Assembly: GCA_018969425.1 (NCBI GenBank)
Contig: JAGWYJ010000001.1
Coordinates: forward strand, 62,001-126,000
Source of the DNA: Alphaproteobacteria bacterium
Lineage (GTDB): Bacteria; Pseudomonadota; Alphaproteobacteria; Caulobacterales; Hyphomonadaceae
Length of the DNA stretch: 64,000 nt
Direction: 5' to 3'
The position numbers and the translations under genes are program-made. Within the stretch, counting starts at the first letter, position 1. Every line of letters starts with the position of its first letter. Below are positions 54,723 to 63,907 of the stretch, one piece after another. The notes below the pieces were generated by a model. That model did not search any database. It was given only the letters and a program-made list of their open reading frames with translations, and had not been told where the DNA came from.

Positions 54723-57471
54723 CGGATCTGGCCTCAGTCGACAGCTGGACGAGCGCATCGCCCATGCGCGGCGAGGACTTACGTTCCCAGCCGGCGCCAA
54801 GGCGGCCCGCGCCGCGGCGATCTGGGTCTTCATCTTTGGAGTTTTCTGGCTTTCCGGCCTTCAGGGTCGACTGGGTGAGGTCTGGAAGGCCGCCTCAGGA
54901 CTGACGTTCTATATCGGCTTGGCAGCCACGTTCCTGACCGGACTTAGGAGCTGGCGTCGCCCTTCAGACCAGGACGCGCGTGATCTTATTGACGACATGA
55001 TCGAGGGCCGCCCTCTGAGCGCCTGGGCGGATCGCCCGGCGAAGACCGATGAGGAAGGGTGGCGGCTGTGGTCGGCCCATCGTGAACGTATGGCGGCCAT
55101 GGCCGCCAGAGCGGGCGCGCTCTCGTTTCGCCGCCACTGGAAAGAGGCCGACCCCTTCTATCTCAGGGCGATCATCCCAATTGCACTCCTCGCCGCCGGG
55201 ATCGCAGCGGGCCCCAAGGCCGGTGAGAGACTGATCGCAGGATTGACCCCGGATATAGGGGCTCTGTTCGGCGCCCACACGCTTAAGGTGGAAGCCTGGA
55301 TCACTCCGCCTGCTTACACGGGCGACGCCCCGTTCGTGCTGACGCCCGGGGAGACTGCGAATGCTCCTCAGGGCTCGGAGGTCACGTTACGGATCATTTC
55401 GCCCGGTCGGCCGGAGATCCGCATACTGCCCGCAGCCGGCGGCGGCCGCAGCCTGCGTCCCGAAGCCGACACGGAGGGAGCCTTTCAGGCCCTGGTTCAG
55501 CTTAATGAACCGATGCGGATCTCTGTCCGTTTCTGGGGTGAGAGGGCGTCTTTTCCCTTCACCATGATCCCGGACGCGCGACCGAAGGTCGAGTTCGTCT
55601 CGCCCCCCAAACTGGGAGAGGGTGACAGAACCGAATTCGAATGGAAGCTCAGCGACGATTACGGCGTGACCAAGCTCGAACTTGTCGCCCGCATGGCGGA
55701 ACCGCCGGCCGGCGCGGAGGGTGTCCTTGACTTCGTCGCCATCGAAACCGTGGGCCTGAACCCGACAGAGGAAAGCGGCGCGTACTCCGAGGATCTGGTG
55801 CGGCATCGCTGGGCGGGGCTTGAGGTCTTCGTGAAACTGCGAGCGACCGATGCGTCCGGCGCCTTCGGCGAAAGCGCCGAGGCCAGATACAAGCTGCCGG
55901 AGAAACTGTTCCTGCAGCCGATCGCGCGTTCAGCCCAGGAGATTCGCGCCAGCCTGCTCAGGGAATGGCGGGAGTATCAGCCGCCCTCGCCCAATGACCG
56001 CTTCACCAAGTTCCAGAGTGAGGAGCTCTCTCCGGTTGCGGCCGCGAGCGCGTCGAGACTTCGGGCGGCTCCCGAGGGGGTCAAGCTTGCCGTGCTGATG
56101 ATCGATGCCCTCACGTACAAGGCGGAGAGCTACTTCGAAGACCCGGTGAACTTTATGGCGCTTCGACACGCTCGAGCGATGATCGATGCCGCACGGACAA
56201 AACCGGAAGCGGAATACGCGGAGGACATCCTCTGGAATGTTGCGCTGCGCGCGGAATACGGAACTGTTTCGGATGCGAAGGCCGCTCTTGAAGCGGCAAG
56301 ACGGGCGCTTGAAGAGGCTTTGAGAAACGGGGCCAGCGAGGAAGACATCCAGCGCCTGATGGATATGTTCGAGCAGGCCGTTGAAAACTATCTCGCCGCA
56401 CAGATGGCCGAAGCCCTTCGTGAGGGGCGGGTGAGTGAAGCCGACAATCAGCAGGGCGCCCAGCAGGGAGGCGGCCGCCCGCTAGGTGACGATGAGCTCC
56501 AAAGAATGCTTGATGCTTTGCGCGACCTTTCTGAAACAGGCGCGAGAGATCAGGCGAGACAGTTGCTGTCGGACATGAGCAAGATGCTGGAGCGCATGGA
56601 GAACATGCAGCTTCAAATGGGCGGCGGCGGAGGCGGGCCGCCTCAGCAGGGCCCCATGAGCCGCGCTCTCAATCGCGCGCTTCAGGAAACAAACAGGACC
56701 CTGAACGACCAGAGGGATCTGGCGGACCAGACAGAACAGGCGATGAGAAACGGCGGCGATGCGCAGCGTCTCGCCGATCAGCAAAGAGCCCTGCGCGAGC
56801 GTCTTGAAGACCAGATGCGGTCAGGCGGAGGGCAGCCTCCGGGCCCCATGGGCGGACAGCCGGGGCAAGCCCAGTCAGGCTCCAATCAAGGTCAGGGTCA
56901 GGGTCAGACCGGGGATCCGAACGGTCGCCAGGGTCAGGGACAGGCCGGCCGCGACCCGAGCGGACAGGGCCAGCCGGGAGAGGGGCGCGGGGACGGAAAC
57001 AACGCCGCCCCGGGACGAGACGGGCAACAGGCTAGCCCGAACGGCGGCGGCGGACGTCCTGGGGTCAATGCGGATGGTCGTCAGGGACAGGAAAGCGCCC
57101 GGAGCCGTCAGCTCCTCGCGCAGGCCCTCGACGCCCAGAGACGGGCGGAAGGCGCTCTGCGACGGGGCGATTTTGAAGCGGCGCGCGAGGCCCAGAGAGA
57201 GGCGATGGCCTCCTTGCAGGCGCGCTCCGGAGAATTGGCGCGTCTGGCGGACTCAGAAGACCCCGAGAACCGCGCAGACCGGGAAGAGCGCGATGTCCTC
57301 GGCCGCATGTCGAACGGCGACAGCGGTTACGGAGATACTGTCGAGGTTCCGGAAGAAATGGAACGGCAGAAAGCCCGCGACATTCTCAATGAACTTCGCC
57401 GCAGGGCCGGCGAGCGCGACCTCACCCCTGAGGAGCTCGATTATCTCAGACGTCTTCTCGACCGCTTCTGA
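54715..57471 (+). CDS. TIGR02302-like membrane protein (DUF4175)
   Basis: 918 residues from a GTG at 54715 overlapping the lysA stop; a TTG at 54688 is a weaker alternative. Two membrane helices near the start (about 32-50 and 58-75) and a third near 155 (RAIIPIALLAAGIAAGPKAG), then a large extracytoplasmic-looking region. The family is common in alphaproteobacteria, often after lysA, and its function is unknown. Residues ~710-800 are very rich in Gln/Gly/Asn/Pro, built on short GQ-type repeats, and the far C-terminus is charged helical (LARLADSEDPENRADREERD). Low-complexity parts are probably disordered. Confidence 0.85.
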   Translation: MADGSGLSRQLDERIAHARRGLTFPAGAKAARAAAIWVFIFGVFWLSGLQGRLGEVWKAASGLTFYIGLAATFLTGLRSWRRPSDQDARDLIDDMIEGRPLSAWADRPAKTDEEGWRLWSAHRERMAAMAARAGALSFRRHWKEADPFYLRAIIPIALLAAGIAAGPKAGERLIAGLTPDIGALFGAHTLKVEAWITPPAYTGDAPFVLTPGETANAPQGSEVTLRIISPGRPEIRILPAAGGGRSLRPEADTEGAFQALVQLNEPMRISVRFWGERASFPFTMIPDARPKVEFVSPPKLGEGDRTEFEWKLSDDYGVTKLELVARMAEPPAGAEGVLDFVAIETVGLNPTEESGAYSEDLVRHRWAGLEVFVKLRATDASGAFGESAEARYKLPEKLFLQPIARSAQEIRASLLREWREYQPPSPNDRFTKFQSEELSPVAAASASRLRAAPEGVKLAVLMIDALTYKAESYFEDPVNFMALRHARAMIDAARTKPEAEYAEDILWNVALRAEYGTVSDAKAALEAARRALEEALRNGASEEDIQRLMDMFEQAVENYLAAQMAEALREGRVSEADNQQGAQQGGGRPLGDDELQRMLDALRDLSETGARDQARQLLSDMSKMLERMENMQLQMGGGGGGPPQQGPMSRALNRALQETNRTLNDQRDLADQTEQAMRNGGDAQRLADQQRALRERLEDQMRSGGGQPPGPMGGQPGQAQSGSNQGQGQGQTGDPNGRQGQGQAGRDPSGQGQPGEGRGDGNNAAPGRDGQQASPNGGGGRPGVNADGRQGQESARSRQLLAQALDAQRRAEGALRRGDFEAAREAQREAMASLQARSGELARLADSEDPENRADREERDVLGRMSNGDSGYGDTVEVPEEMERQKARDILNELRRRAGERDLTPEELDYLRRLLDRF

Positions 57472-57486
57472 ACGCTCAGGAGCGCG

Positions 57487-57993
57487 TCAGGACAGCGGAA
57501 CAGCGCCAAGATAAGGCAGTCCTCGCCAGCTTCCCGCATCGTCCATTCCATAACCTACCAGGAAACGATCAGGCGCTTCATAAGCCCAGTCGTCGATCCC
57601 AAGGGCGCCCGCCCCCGGCTTGAGAGCAAACACGGCCGTAAGCGCGTCTTCCGCTCCCTTGTTCATGAGGTGGGCCCTGGCGAATTGCAGCGTTCGACCC
57701 GTGTCGAACACATCGTCCAGGATCAGGACGCCCCTGCCCCTGACGGATCTTGAGATGTCCGCCCGGACAACCACCCGGCCGGAGGTCTCGCGCGCGTCGA
57801 GATAACTCTCCAGCCAGAGAGCATCGAACCCGACGTCGATCCCCCTGACGGTCAGGGCGCGCAGAAGGTCCGCTGCGAAGGGGGTCGCGCCCAGAAGGAT
57901 CGCCACGGCCGTCCAGGGCCGACCCGTCAAACGCGGGGCCAGCCGATCCGCGAGTGCGTCGATACGGGCCGAAATTTCCCCTGAGGTCAGCAA
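57487..57993 (-). CDS. hpt: Phosphoribosyltransferase, Hpt-like
   Basis: 168 residues, the normal length for hypoxanthine phosphoribosyltransferase. It has the PRPP-binding motif VLILDDVFDTGRTLQFARAH, an upstream AVAILLGATPFAADLLRAL segment and the C-terminal PDRFLVGYGMDDAGSWRGLP block, where the YG-x-D and RxLP residues bind purine base and close the site. It salvages hypoxanthine/guanine to IMP/GMP. It is convergent with the TIGR02302-type gene; 15 bases separate the stops. Confidence 0.9.
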   Translation of the reverse strand: MLTSGEISARIDALADRLAPRLTGRPWTAVAILLGATPFAADLLRALTVRGIDVGFDALWLESYLDARETSGRVVVRADISRSVRGRGVLILDDVFDTGRTLQFARAHLMNKGAEDALTAVFALKPGAGALGIDDWAYEAPDRFLVGYGMDDAGSWRGLPYLGAVPLS

Positions 57994-58009
57994 TATGTCG
58001 AACCGGGGC

Positions 58010-58795
58010 TCAGTAATCGCTCGCCTCCCTGTCGCCAGCGGAGACCTCTGTCGTCGCGCCCTGCTCCGCGGTTCCTTCAGCGGGGGCGGCGTCCGGACGG
58101 GGCGCTAACGTCACCGTCAGAGCGAATGTCTCCGGAGGCGGAGAGATGATGCGGGTCGAGAATTCGACCTGAGCGCCGCTTTCGACCGCCTGGACCGCCA
58201 GCGCCTCACGCCACACACGGATCGTCTTGTCCGCCTCATCCCGAAGAATGACCTCAATGCCCGGCGCCGGCCGCGTGCGGTTGGTGTCGTTGACCAACGC
58301 CCCGCGAACGGTGAGCACGGGCGTTGTCCCATCGAAGGAGCGTTTGGCCGTCACCCCCTCCAGCGAGAGACCGTATCGATTGACCTCCGCTCCCAGGAGT
58401 CGAAAAATCGACGCGGACTGCGGCCAGGCGGCTGCAAGATCGTTTCGGAACGCGAACGCCGACCCAAATCCTGCCAAAAATAAAATGAATACAGAAGCCC
58501 ATGCAATTCCTGCAGCCATCCGCCGTTCCGTTGAACGTCGCGCTTGCTCACGCGCCCTGGACGCCGCATGAGGCCCCTCGGGAGCCTTGGCGTGAGCGTA
58601 GGCGGCCTGTCGGAGACGCTCCACCTGGGCACGGCTTAGGCCGGTGCTCTCCGCGAGCGCCTCGTCGCCCTCCTCCGGCGCCTTAGCTACCCACGAATGA
58701 CCGCAGGCGGCGCACCGGACCCGACGTCCTTCGGGTCCGAAGGACGAATCGTCGGTAGTGTACCGTGTCTCGCAGGACGGACAAACGATCAGCAT
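58010..58795 (-). CDS. MJ0042-type zinc-ribbon membrane protein
   Basis: 261 residues. The N-terminus has the MJ0042-type zinc ribbon with CPSC and CAAC pairs about 25 residues apart (MLIVCPSCETRYTTDDSSF). A charged linker is followed by one membrane helix (about 95-115, IAWASVFILFLAGFGSAFAF), then a periplasmic beta-rich DUF3426-like domain (TVRGALVNDTNRTRPAPGIE). Function is unknown in general, though it is often near ftsE in alphaproteobacteria. It is divergent from ftsE across 80 bases containing a GANTC (58805-58809). Confidence 0.85.
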   Translation of the reverse strand: MLIVCPSCETRYTTDDSSFGPEGRRVRCAACGHSWVAKAPEEGDEALAESTGLSRAQVERLRQAAYAHAKAPEGPHAASRAREQARRSTERRMAAGIAWASVFILFLAGFGSAFAFRNDLAAAWPQSASIFRLLGAEVNRYGLSLEGVTAKRSFDGTTPVLTVRGALVNDTNRTRPAPGIEVILRDEADKTIRVWREALAVQAVESGAQVEFSTRIISPPPETFALTVTLAPRPDAAPAEGTAEQGATTEVSAGDREASDY

Positions 58796-58875
58796 GAGGT
58801 ATAGGAATCACGAATGCGGTTAATATAGTCCAACTTCGGGGCGGTTTCGAACCCCAAGGGCAGCGTCAGGGCGAC

Positions 58876-59586
58876 ATGAAAGAGCGAAACATCTCACCCG
58901 ACACTCCCACCCTGCGCTTCGATCGCGTCAGCGTGTCCTACGGACCGGGGCTCGACGTGCTCGCGGACGCCAGCTTCGAACTGCGGCCGGGATCGATGAC
59001 CTTCCTTACGGGTCCGTCGGGAGCCGGCAAGTCAACCCTTCTGAAACTCGCCTATCTCGCCCTGAGACCCAGCCAGGGACGCGTATCGCTCTTTGGGATC
59101 GACACGGCGCGTCAGAGCCGCGCCGAGCGTGCGCTCACCCGCAGAAAACTGGGCGTCGTTTTTCAGGAGTTCCGACTTTTGGAGCATCTGACAGCCTTCG
59201 AAAACGCGGCCCTGCCGCTGCGGGTGGCGGGCGACAAGGAGAAGCGATACCGAAACGACGTGCGGGAGCTTCTCGAATGGGTAGGCCTCGGAGACCGCAT
59301 GAACGCCCGACCCGCGACGCTCTCAGGCGGAGAAAAGCAGCGAGTGGCCATCGCAAGGGCCGTCGTGATGAAGCCGGACCTGATTATAGCCGATGAGCCT
59401 ACAGGCAATGTCGATACGGAGATGGCGGATCGGCTGATGCGCCTGTTCCGCGAGCTGAACCGACGGGTGAACACGACGGTCCTGATCGCCACGCATGATA
59501 TGGAGCTGATCAGACGAACGCCCGCCGACGTCCTTCGGATCGCGAACGGTCTGTTGTCCCGGCAGGGACAGGAGAGCGGACGATGA
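58876..59586 (+). CDS. ftsE: Cell division ATP-binding protein FtsE
   Basis: 236 residues. Walker A TGPSGAGKSTLLKLAYLA, Q-loop VFQEFRLLEHLTAFEN, signature TLSGGEKQRVAIARA, Walker B LIIADEPTGNVD, and switch ATHDMELI. With FtsX it forms the FtsEX complex that activates septal peptidoglycan hydrolases, often through M23 proteins. Its stop overlaps ftsX (ATGA). The upstream gap has a GANTC, which would fit cell-cycle methylation control. Confidence 0.95.
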   Translation: MKERNISPDTPTLRFDRVSVSYGPGLDVLADASFELRPGSMTFLTGPSGAGKSTLLKLAYLALRPSQGRVSLFGIDTARQSRAERALTRRKLGVVFQEFRLLEHLTAFENAALPLRVAGDKEKRYRNDVRELLEWVGLGDRMNARPATLSGGEKQRVAIARAVVMKPDLIIADEPTGNVDTEMADRLMRLFRELNRRVNTTVLIATHDMELIRRTPADVLRIANGLLSRQGQESGR

Positions 59587-60449
59587 GCCCATCCGCGCCC
59601 CTTCTGCCAAAGGAAGACACCCGCGAAGCTGCTCTGTTTTTCGTGGTGTGCGCGCTGTGTTTTCTTGCCTCCTTCGCAGGGCTTGTCGCCCGTTCCGCCT
59701 ATGCGGCGGCCGACACCTGGGCTGATCAGGTGACGGGAGAGATCACGATCAGGGTCAGAGGAGATGAGGCGGCGGCGGTGCGCGCTCGCGAGATCGCCAA
59801 CGCGTCCCCCGGCATCGATACCGCCCGGCTGATCAGCCGGAGCGAAGCCGAAGCTCTGCTGGCTCCATGGCTGGGAAGTTCAGGCCTTCCGGAGGATATT
59901 CCGATCCCGTTCCTGATCGCTGCGAGCGCGACCAGGGACGCCCCAGCCGTCGCGGATATCATCGATCGCCGGCTTAAAGAGGAAGGTCTGGATGCGATCG
60001 TGGATGAACACTCGGTCTGGTCGAGCGACTTGCGCCAAAGCACGAATGCCGCCGGGCTCGCCGCTCTCGGCGCTGTGGGCCTTCTGATCGCGACGGCGGT
60101 CGCGGTTATCGCTTTCGCCACGCACGCCGCGCTTCTCGCACGACGCGACATCGTTGAAGTTCTCCATCTGACGGGCGCCCGGGACGGGTTCATATCCTCT
60201 CTCTTCGAGCAGAGATTTCTCATGCTCGGGGTGCGCGCCGGCGCCACAGGCGCCTTGCTTGCCTTGGCTACGGCGGCGTTTATGCTTTTCCTCGTCAAGC
60301 AGTCGCAGGACCAGGTCTGGCTGTTGCCCCAGCTGTCCCTGTCGCTGACCGACGGATTGATACTTGGAGTGACCCCGCTGCTGGCGGGTTTCGCCGCGAT
60401 GATCTCGGCACGCGTAACGGTGATGCAGTCGCTATCGGAGATGGTCTGA
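59583..60449 (+). CDS. ftsX: Cell division protein FtsX
   Basis: 288 residues. One membrane helix near 18-38, an extracytoplasmic domain (~45-155) with RVRGDEAAAVRAREIANASP and DEHSVWSSDLRQS (binding partner region), then three helices near 165-280 with the FtsX block ARRDIVEVLHLTGARDGFIS. It transduces ATP hydrolysis by FtsE to periplasmic hydrolase activation. Overlaps ftsE and ends four bases before the ydcF-type gene. Confidence 0.92.
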   Translation: MSPSAPLLPKEDTREAALFFVVCALCFLASFAGLVARSAYAAADTWADQVTGEITIRVRGDEAAAVRAREIANASPGIDTARLISRSEAEALLAPWLGSSGLPEDIPIPFLIAASATRDAPAVADIIDRRLKEEGLDAIVDEHSVWSSDLRQSTNAAGLAALGAVGLLIATAVAVIAFATHAALLARRDIVEVLHLTGARDGFISSLFEQRFLMLGVRAGATGALLALATAAFMLFLVKQSQDQVWLLPQLSLSLTDGLILGVTPLLAGFAAMISARVTVMQSLSEMV

Positions 60450-60453
60450 GACC

Positions 60454-61083
60454 GTGACGTTCATAATCCGCATCTTATTCCTTTTCACGCTGTGCCTTAC
60501 GGCGCTGGCGGGCTGGGATTTTTTCGGTTTCGTCCATCGGGCGGAGGACAGCCTGACGCGCACTGATCCTGATCCAGCCTCAGGAGCCGTCGTGGCGCTC
60601 ACAGGCGCTTCCGATGCGCGGATCATCGAGGCCGTTGATCTGGCGGACCGTCTTGATCTTCCCCTGCTGATCTCCGGCGTCCATACGGACGCACGCGCCG
60701 AGGACATCGCTCGTATCGCCGGCGTAGAGGTGGAGAAGATCAGGTGCTGCGTCACTCTTGGAAAAGCCGCCGCCACCACAGAGGGAAATGGGCAGGAAGT
60801 GGCGCGATGGGCCCGGATGCGAAATATCGACCGGATCATGGTGGTGACTTCCGAATATCACATGGACAGGGCTCTCATAGAATTGAGACGGGCGATGCCC
60901 GAGGCCACGTTCGCGCCCCATGCGGTCGCTTCCATGAAGGTTCCGCCCGGTCTTTGGTACTCTGATTCGATAACGGCGCGGCGAATGCTTGAGGAGTGGG
61001 TCAAGTTCCGTATAGCCGGGCTGCGCGCCCAACGACTGACCCGGCCTGAAATCTCCCTCAACGAAGGACACACGTCGTCATGA
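60454..61083 (+). CDS. YdcF family (DUF218) protein
   Basis: 209 residues from a GTG. One N-terminal membrane helix (about 5-22) then the DUF218 alpha/beta core: SGAVVALTGASDARIIEAVD, LPLLISGVHTDARAEDIARI, the helix with NIDRIMVVTSEYHMDRALI and the WVKFRIAGL end. SanA/ElyC/YdcF members take part in envelope processes, including lipid-linked sugar recycling. It is the third gene of an ftsEX operon and overlaps plsC by ATGA. Confidence 0.88.
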   Translation: MTFIIRILFLFTLCLTALAGWDFFGFVHRAEDSLTRTDPDPASGAVVALTGASDARIIEAVDLADRLDLPLLISGVHTDARAEDIARIAGVEVEKIRCCVTLGKAAATTEGNGQEVARWARMRNIDRIMVVTSEYHMDRALIELRRAMPEATFAPHAVASMKVPPGLWYSDSITARRMLEEWVKFRIAGLRAQRLTRPEISLNEGHTSS

Positions 61084-61826
61084 TCGTGCTGCGATCCATC
61101 CTCTACGCCGTGTGGTTTTACGGAAGCCTCGCCGTCGTAGGCCTCTCAGGCATGCCGGCGGCCTTCGTATCGCGAAGAGCTGCAATGACGACGATCCGGA
61201 TCTGGGCCCGGGCTCAGGTGTTCGGCCTGCGATGGATTTGCGGCGTTCGAACTGAGTATCGCGGACTTGACCGCCTGCCTCAGACCGGATGCATCCTGGC
61301 TATCCGACATCAGAGCACGTACGACACCATCGCGCCGTTCCTGTTCACGAGAGACCCGGCGTTCATTCTCAAGCGCGAGTTGCTCGACGCCCCTGTATTC
61401 GGCGTGTTCGCGAAGAAGGGCGGCATGATCCCCATCGACCGCGATGGAGGAATGAAGACCATGAGGACCATGCTGGCTGCCGCGCGGCGAGAGGCGGATG
61501 CCGGTCGCGAGGTTCTGATTTTTCCCGAAGGCACCAGGCAGCCAGTTGAGGCGCCCCTCGATTTGAAGCCGGGGGTGGCGGGAATTTATCGAGCTCTGGA
61601 TGCTCCGTGCGCTCCGGTGGCGCTCAATACAGGACTGTGCTGGCCCAGCTCCGGTTTTCTCCGCCGTCCGGGAAAGGTTGTCTTCGAGGTTTTGCCGCCC
61701 ATTGAACCCGGCCTGTCCAGAGACGAGTTCATGATCCGTCTCGCCGAGGCGCTTGAGCCCGCCACACAGCGATTGCTCGATGAAGGGCGGACGGAACAGG
61801 ACCGTCGAAAGATCCCTGCCCGCTGA
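61080..61826 (+). CDS. plsC: Lysophosphatidic acid acyltransferase (PlsC-like)
   Basis: 248 residues. One membrane helix at the N-terminus, then the PlsC acyltransferase domain with NHQS-type catalytic motif as RHQSTYDTIAP (H and D four residues apart), FVLKREL-type FILKRELLDAPVFGVFAKKG, and the EGTR motif FPEGTRQPVE. It acylates lysophosphatidate to phosphatidate. Last gene of ftsEX-ydcF-plsC; it converges with the tyrA gene 12 bases on. Confidence 0.93.
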   Translation: MIVLRSILYAVWFYGSLAVVGLSGMPAAFVSRRAAMTTIRIWARAQVFGLRWICGVRTEYRGLDRLPQTGCILAIRHQSTYDTIAPFLFTRDPAFILKRELLDAPVFGVFAKKGGMIPIDRDGGMKTMRTMLAAARREADAGREVLIFPEGTRQPVEAPLDLKPGVAGIYRALDAPCAPVALNTGLCWPSSGFLRRPGKVVFEVLPPIEPGLSRDEFMIRLAEALEPATQRLLDEGRTEQDRRKIPAR

Positions 61827-61838
61827 TGATCTCAGACC

Positions 61839-62792
61839 TCAGGGTTTGGGCGCAGCAGGAGAATCGCGCCCGAAGTTCGGAGCTGCGGTGTCCTGACCCG
61901 CTTCGATGATCGATTTTCGAACCCCTCGGGCGCGGGTGAAGACGTCAAAAAGCAAATCCCCTTCCCCCCAACGAATCGCACGCTGGAGCGCCGTGAGATC
62001 CTCGTTGAAGCGACCCAGGATTTCGAGAACGGCTTCGCGATTATTCAGGAACACATCGCGCCACATTGTCGGATCCGAAGCGGCGATCCGCGTAAAGTCA
62101 CGAAATCCTGCGGCCGAAAACTTGACGACCTCCCCCTGGGTGACCTGTTCGAGATCCGCAGCTGTCGAGCAGATATTGTAGGCGATCAGGTGAGGGACAT
62201 GACTTGTTATGGCGAGCACCAGATCGTGACGCGCCGCGTCCATGGTCTCCACCCGGGATCCCAGACGTTCCCAGAAGCGGGTAAGAGCCGCCACAGCTGA
62301 GAGATAGGCCTCGTCACCGTCCGGCTCCGGGGTCAGGATGCACCATCGTCCGCGAAACAGGGAGGCGAAGCCCGCATCTGGGCCCGACTTCTCGGTCCCG
62401 GCTATCGGATGGCCCGGGATGACGTACAGCCCAGGACGCGAAAGGGTTCGCAAGTCTCTCGCAACGCTCGCCTTGACGGATCCGACATCCGTCAGGATTG
62501 CCCCGGACTTCATTGAGCCTGCACACAGAGCGCCCGTTGCCGCCAACGCGCCGACCGGCATGCACAGGAAGACCGCGTCCGCCTGAGACACCGCCTCCGA
62601 AAGCGAGGCCGCCGGCTCGCCCAGTCCAAGCTCAGCGGCGCGAGCCAGTGTCGAAGGATCCTGATCCCAAAGAGACACGCCCTGAGCGGCTCCGGTCTCC
62701 ATGGCTGCACGCACAAGAGAAGAGCCGATCAGACCGACCCCGATAACGCTTATGCGACCGAAGATCGGAGCGGATGATGGGTCAGTGTTCAT
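61839..62792 (-). CDS. tyrA: Prephenate/arogenate dehydrogenase (TyrA type)
   Basis: 317 residues. NAD site VIGVGLIGSSLVRAA, then the prephenate dehydrogenase core with VFLCMPVGALAATG, ILTDVGSVKASVARD, PGHPIAGTEKSGPDAGFASL (active-site His region) and AITSHVPHLIAYNIC. It oxidises prephenate (or arogenate) to a tyrosine precursor. The start overlaps the hisC stop (ATGA), and both are co-transcribed; HisC-type aminotransferases in such operons often act on aromatic precursors. Confidence 0.93.
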   Translation of the reverse strand: MNTDPSSAPIFGRISVIGVGLIGSSLVRAAMETGAAQGVSLWDQDPSTLARAAELGLGEPAASLSEAVSQADAVFLCMPVGALAATGALCAGSMKSGAILTDVGSVKASVARDLRTLSRPGLYVIPGHPIAGTEKSGPDAGFASLFRGRWCILTPEPDGDEAYLSAVAALTRFWERLGSRVETMDAARHDLVLAITSHVPHLIAYNICSTAADLEQVTQGEVVKFSAAGFRDFTRIAASDPTMWRDVFLNNREAVLEILGRFNEDLTALQRAIRWGEGDLLFDVFTRARGVRKSIIEAGQDTAAPNFGRDSPAAPKP

Positions 62793-63886
62793 TTTCTTGC
62801 CAGAAACTCAGCCAGGCCCTCGAGAACCGCGTCATTGCCCTCGACCACACCCACAGAAATCCTCAGGTGCTCAGGCATTCGATAACCGGCCAGACCTCTC
62901 AGCGTCACACCTCTGTTCTTCATGAAGGCCAATGCATCGTGCGCCGTGCGTCCGGGCTCATCGGGGAAGCGCGCCACCACAAAATTCCCCACGCTGTCGG
63001 GAACCTCCAGTCCAAGCGCTCTCAGCCCCTTGGTCAGCCGAGCGAGCTCACGATCATTGTGCTCCAGAGACAACCGGGTGAAGGCTTCGTCCTCGAGAGC
63101 GGCCACACCGGCGGCCTGGGCGGCGAGATTGACGTTGAAGGGCATGCGGACCCGTTCGAGGGCGTCAATTATCGAAGGCGCCGCATAACCCCACCCCAAT
63201 CGCAACCCGGCGAGACCATAGAGTTTGGAAAATGTCCGCGTCATGACGACGTTCTCGTGTTCCGCCGCCAATTCAAGACCAGCGGCATAGTCGTTGCGGC
63301 GAACAAACTCCGCATAAGCGCCGTCAAGCACGAGAAGAACGTCGCGGGGCAACCCCGCATGCAGACGCTTGATCTCGTCAAAGGGCAGATAGGTGCCGGT
63401 CGGATTGTTGGGATTGGCGAGCCATACGATTCGTGTCCGTGGGGTCAGCGCCTGCAGAATCAGATCGACATCCGCCCTGAAGTCGCGCTCCTCGACCTCT
63501 ATGACGGTCGCACCCTGCTGCTGGCCGATGATCGCGAATATCGCGAACGCGTGACGCGTGCAGATCATCTCCGCACCGGGAGCGAGGTAGGCCCGGCCGA
63601 GCATGAGGAAGATCTCATCCGACCCGGCGCCGACAATCAGACGGGCGGGATCAAGGCCGTGACGCGCGGCGATAGCCGCCTTCAGGACCGCGGCGCCGCC
63701 GTCGGGATAGATCTCAAGGCGACCGGCAAGAGCCGAAAAAGCCTGCTGTGCCTGCGGAGACGACCCGAGCGGGTTTTCGTTCGAAGCCTGCTTGAACGTC
63801 CTCCCAGACCCGGGCTTTGGAGCTTCGCCGGGAACATAGGGCCGAACACCTGAGAGCTGGGGAAGTGGCTGGGGCCTGTCGACCAT
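62789..63886 (-). CDS. hisC: Histidinol-phosphate / aromatic aminotransferase (HisC type)
   Basis: 365 residues from the ATG at 63886; a TTG 18 bases upstream also fits. Fold type I PLP enzyme: GVRPYVPGEAPKPG start, ASNENPLGSSPQA, GAGSDEIFLMLGRAYLAPG, LANPNNPTGTYLP (Asn/Pro motif), PLP lysine TFSKLYGLAGLRLGWGYA and the late Arg VARFPDEPGRTAHDAL. It transaminates histidinol phosphate or aromatic keto acids. Overlapping tyrA suggests an aromatic role as well. Upstream in the same direction is a partial gene. Confidence 0.93.
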   Translation of the reverse strand: MVDRPQPLPQLSGVRPYVPGEAPKPGSGRTFKQASNENPLGSSPQAQQAFSALAGRLEIYPDGGAAVLKAAIAARHGLDPARLIVGAGSDEIFLMLGRAYLAPGAEMICTRHAFAIFAIIGQQQGATVIEVEERDFRADVDLILQALTPRTRIVWLANPNNPTGTYLPFDEIKRLHAGLPRDVLLVLDGAYAEFVRRNDYAAGLELAAEHENVVMTRTFSKLYGLAGLRLGWGYAAPSIIDALERVRMPFNVNLAAQAAGVAALEDEAFTRLSLEHNDRELARLTKGLRALGLEVPDSVGNFVVARFPDEPGRTAHDALAFMKNRGVTLRGLAGYRMPEHLRISVGVVEGNDAVLEGLAEFLARK

Positions 63887-63907
63887 GGCGTCACCGTGTT
63901 GCAAGCG

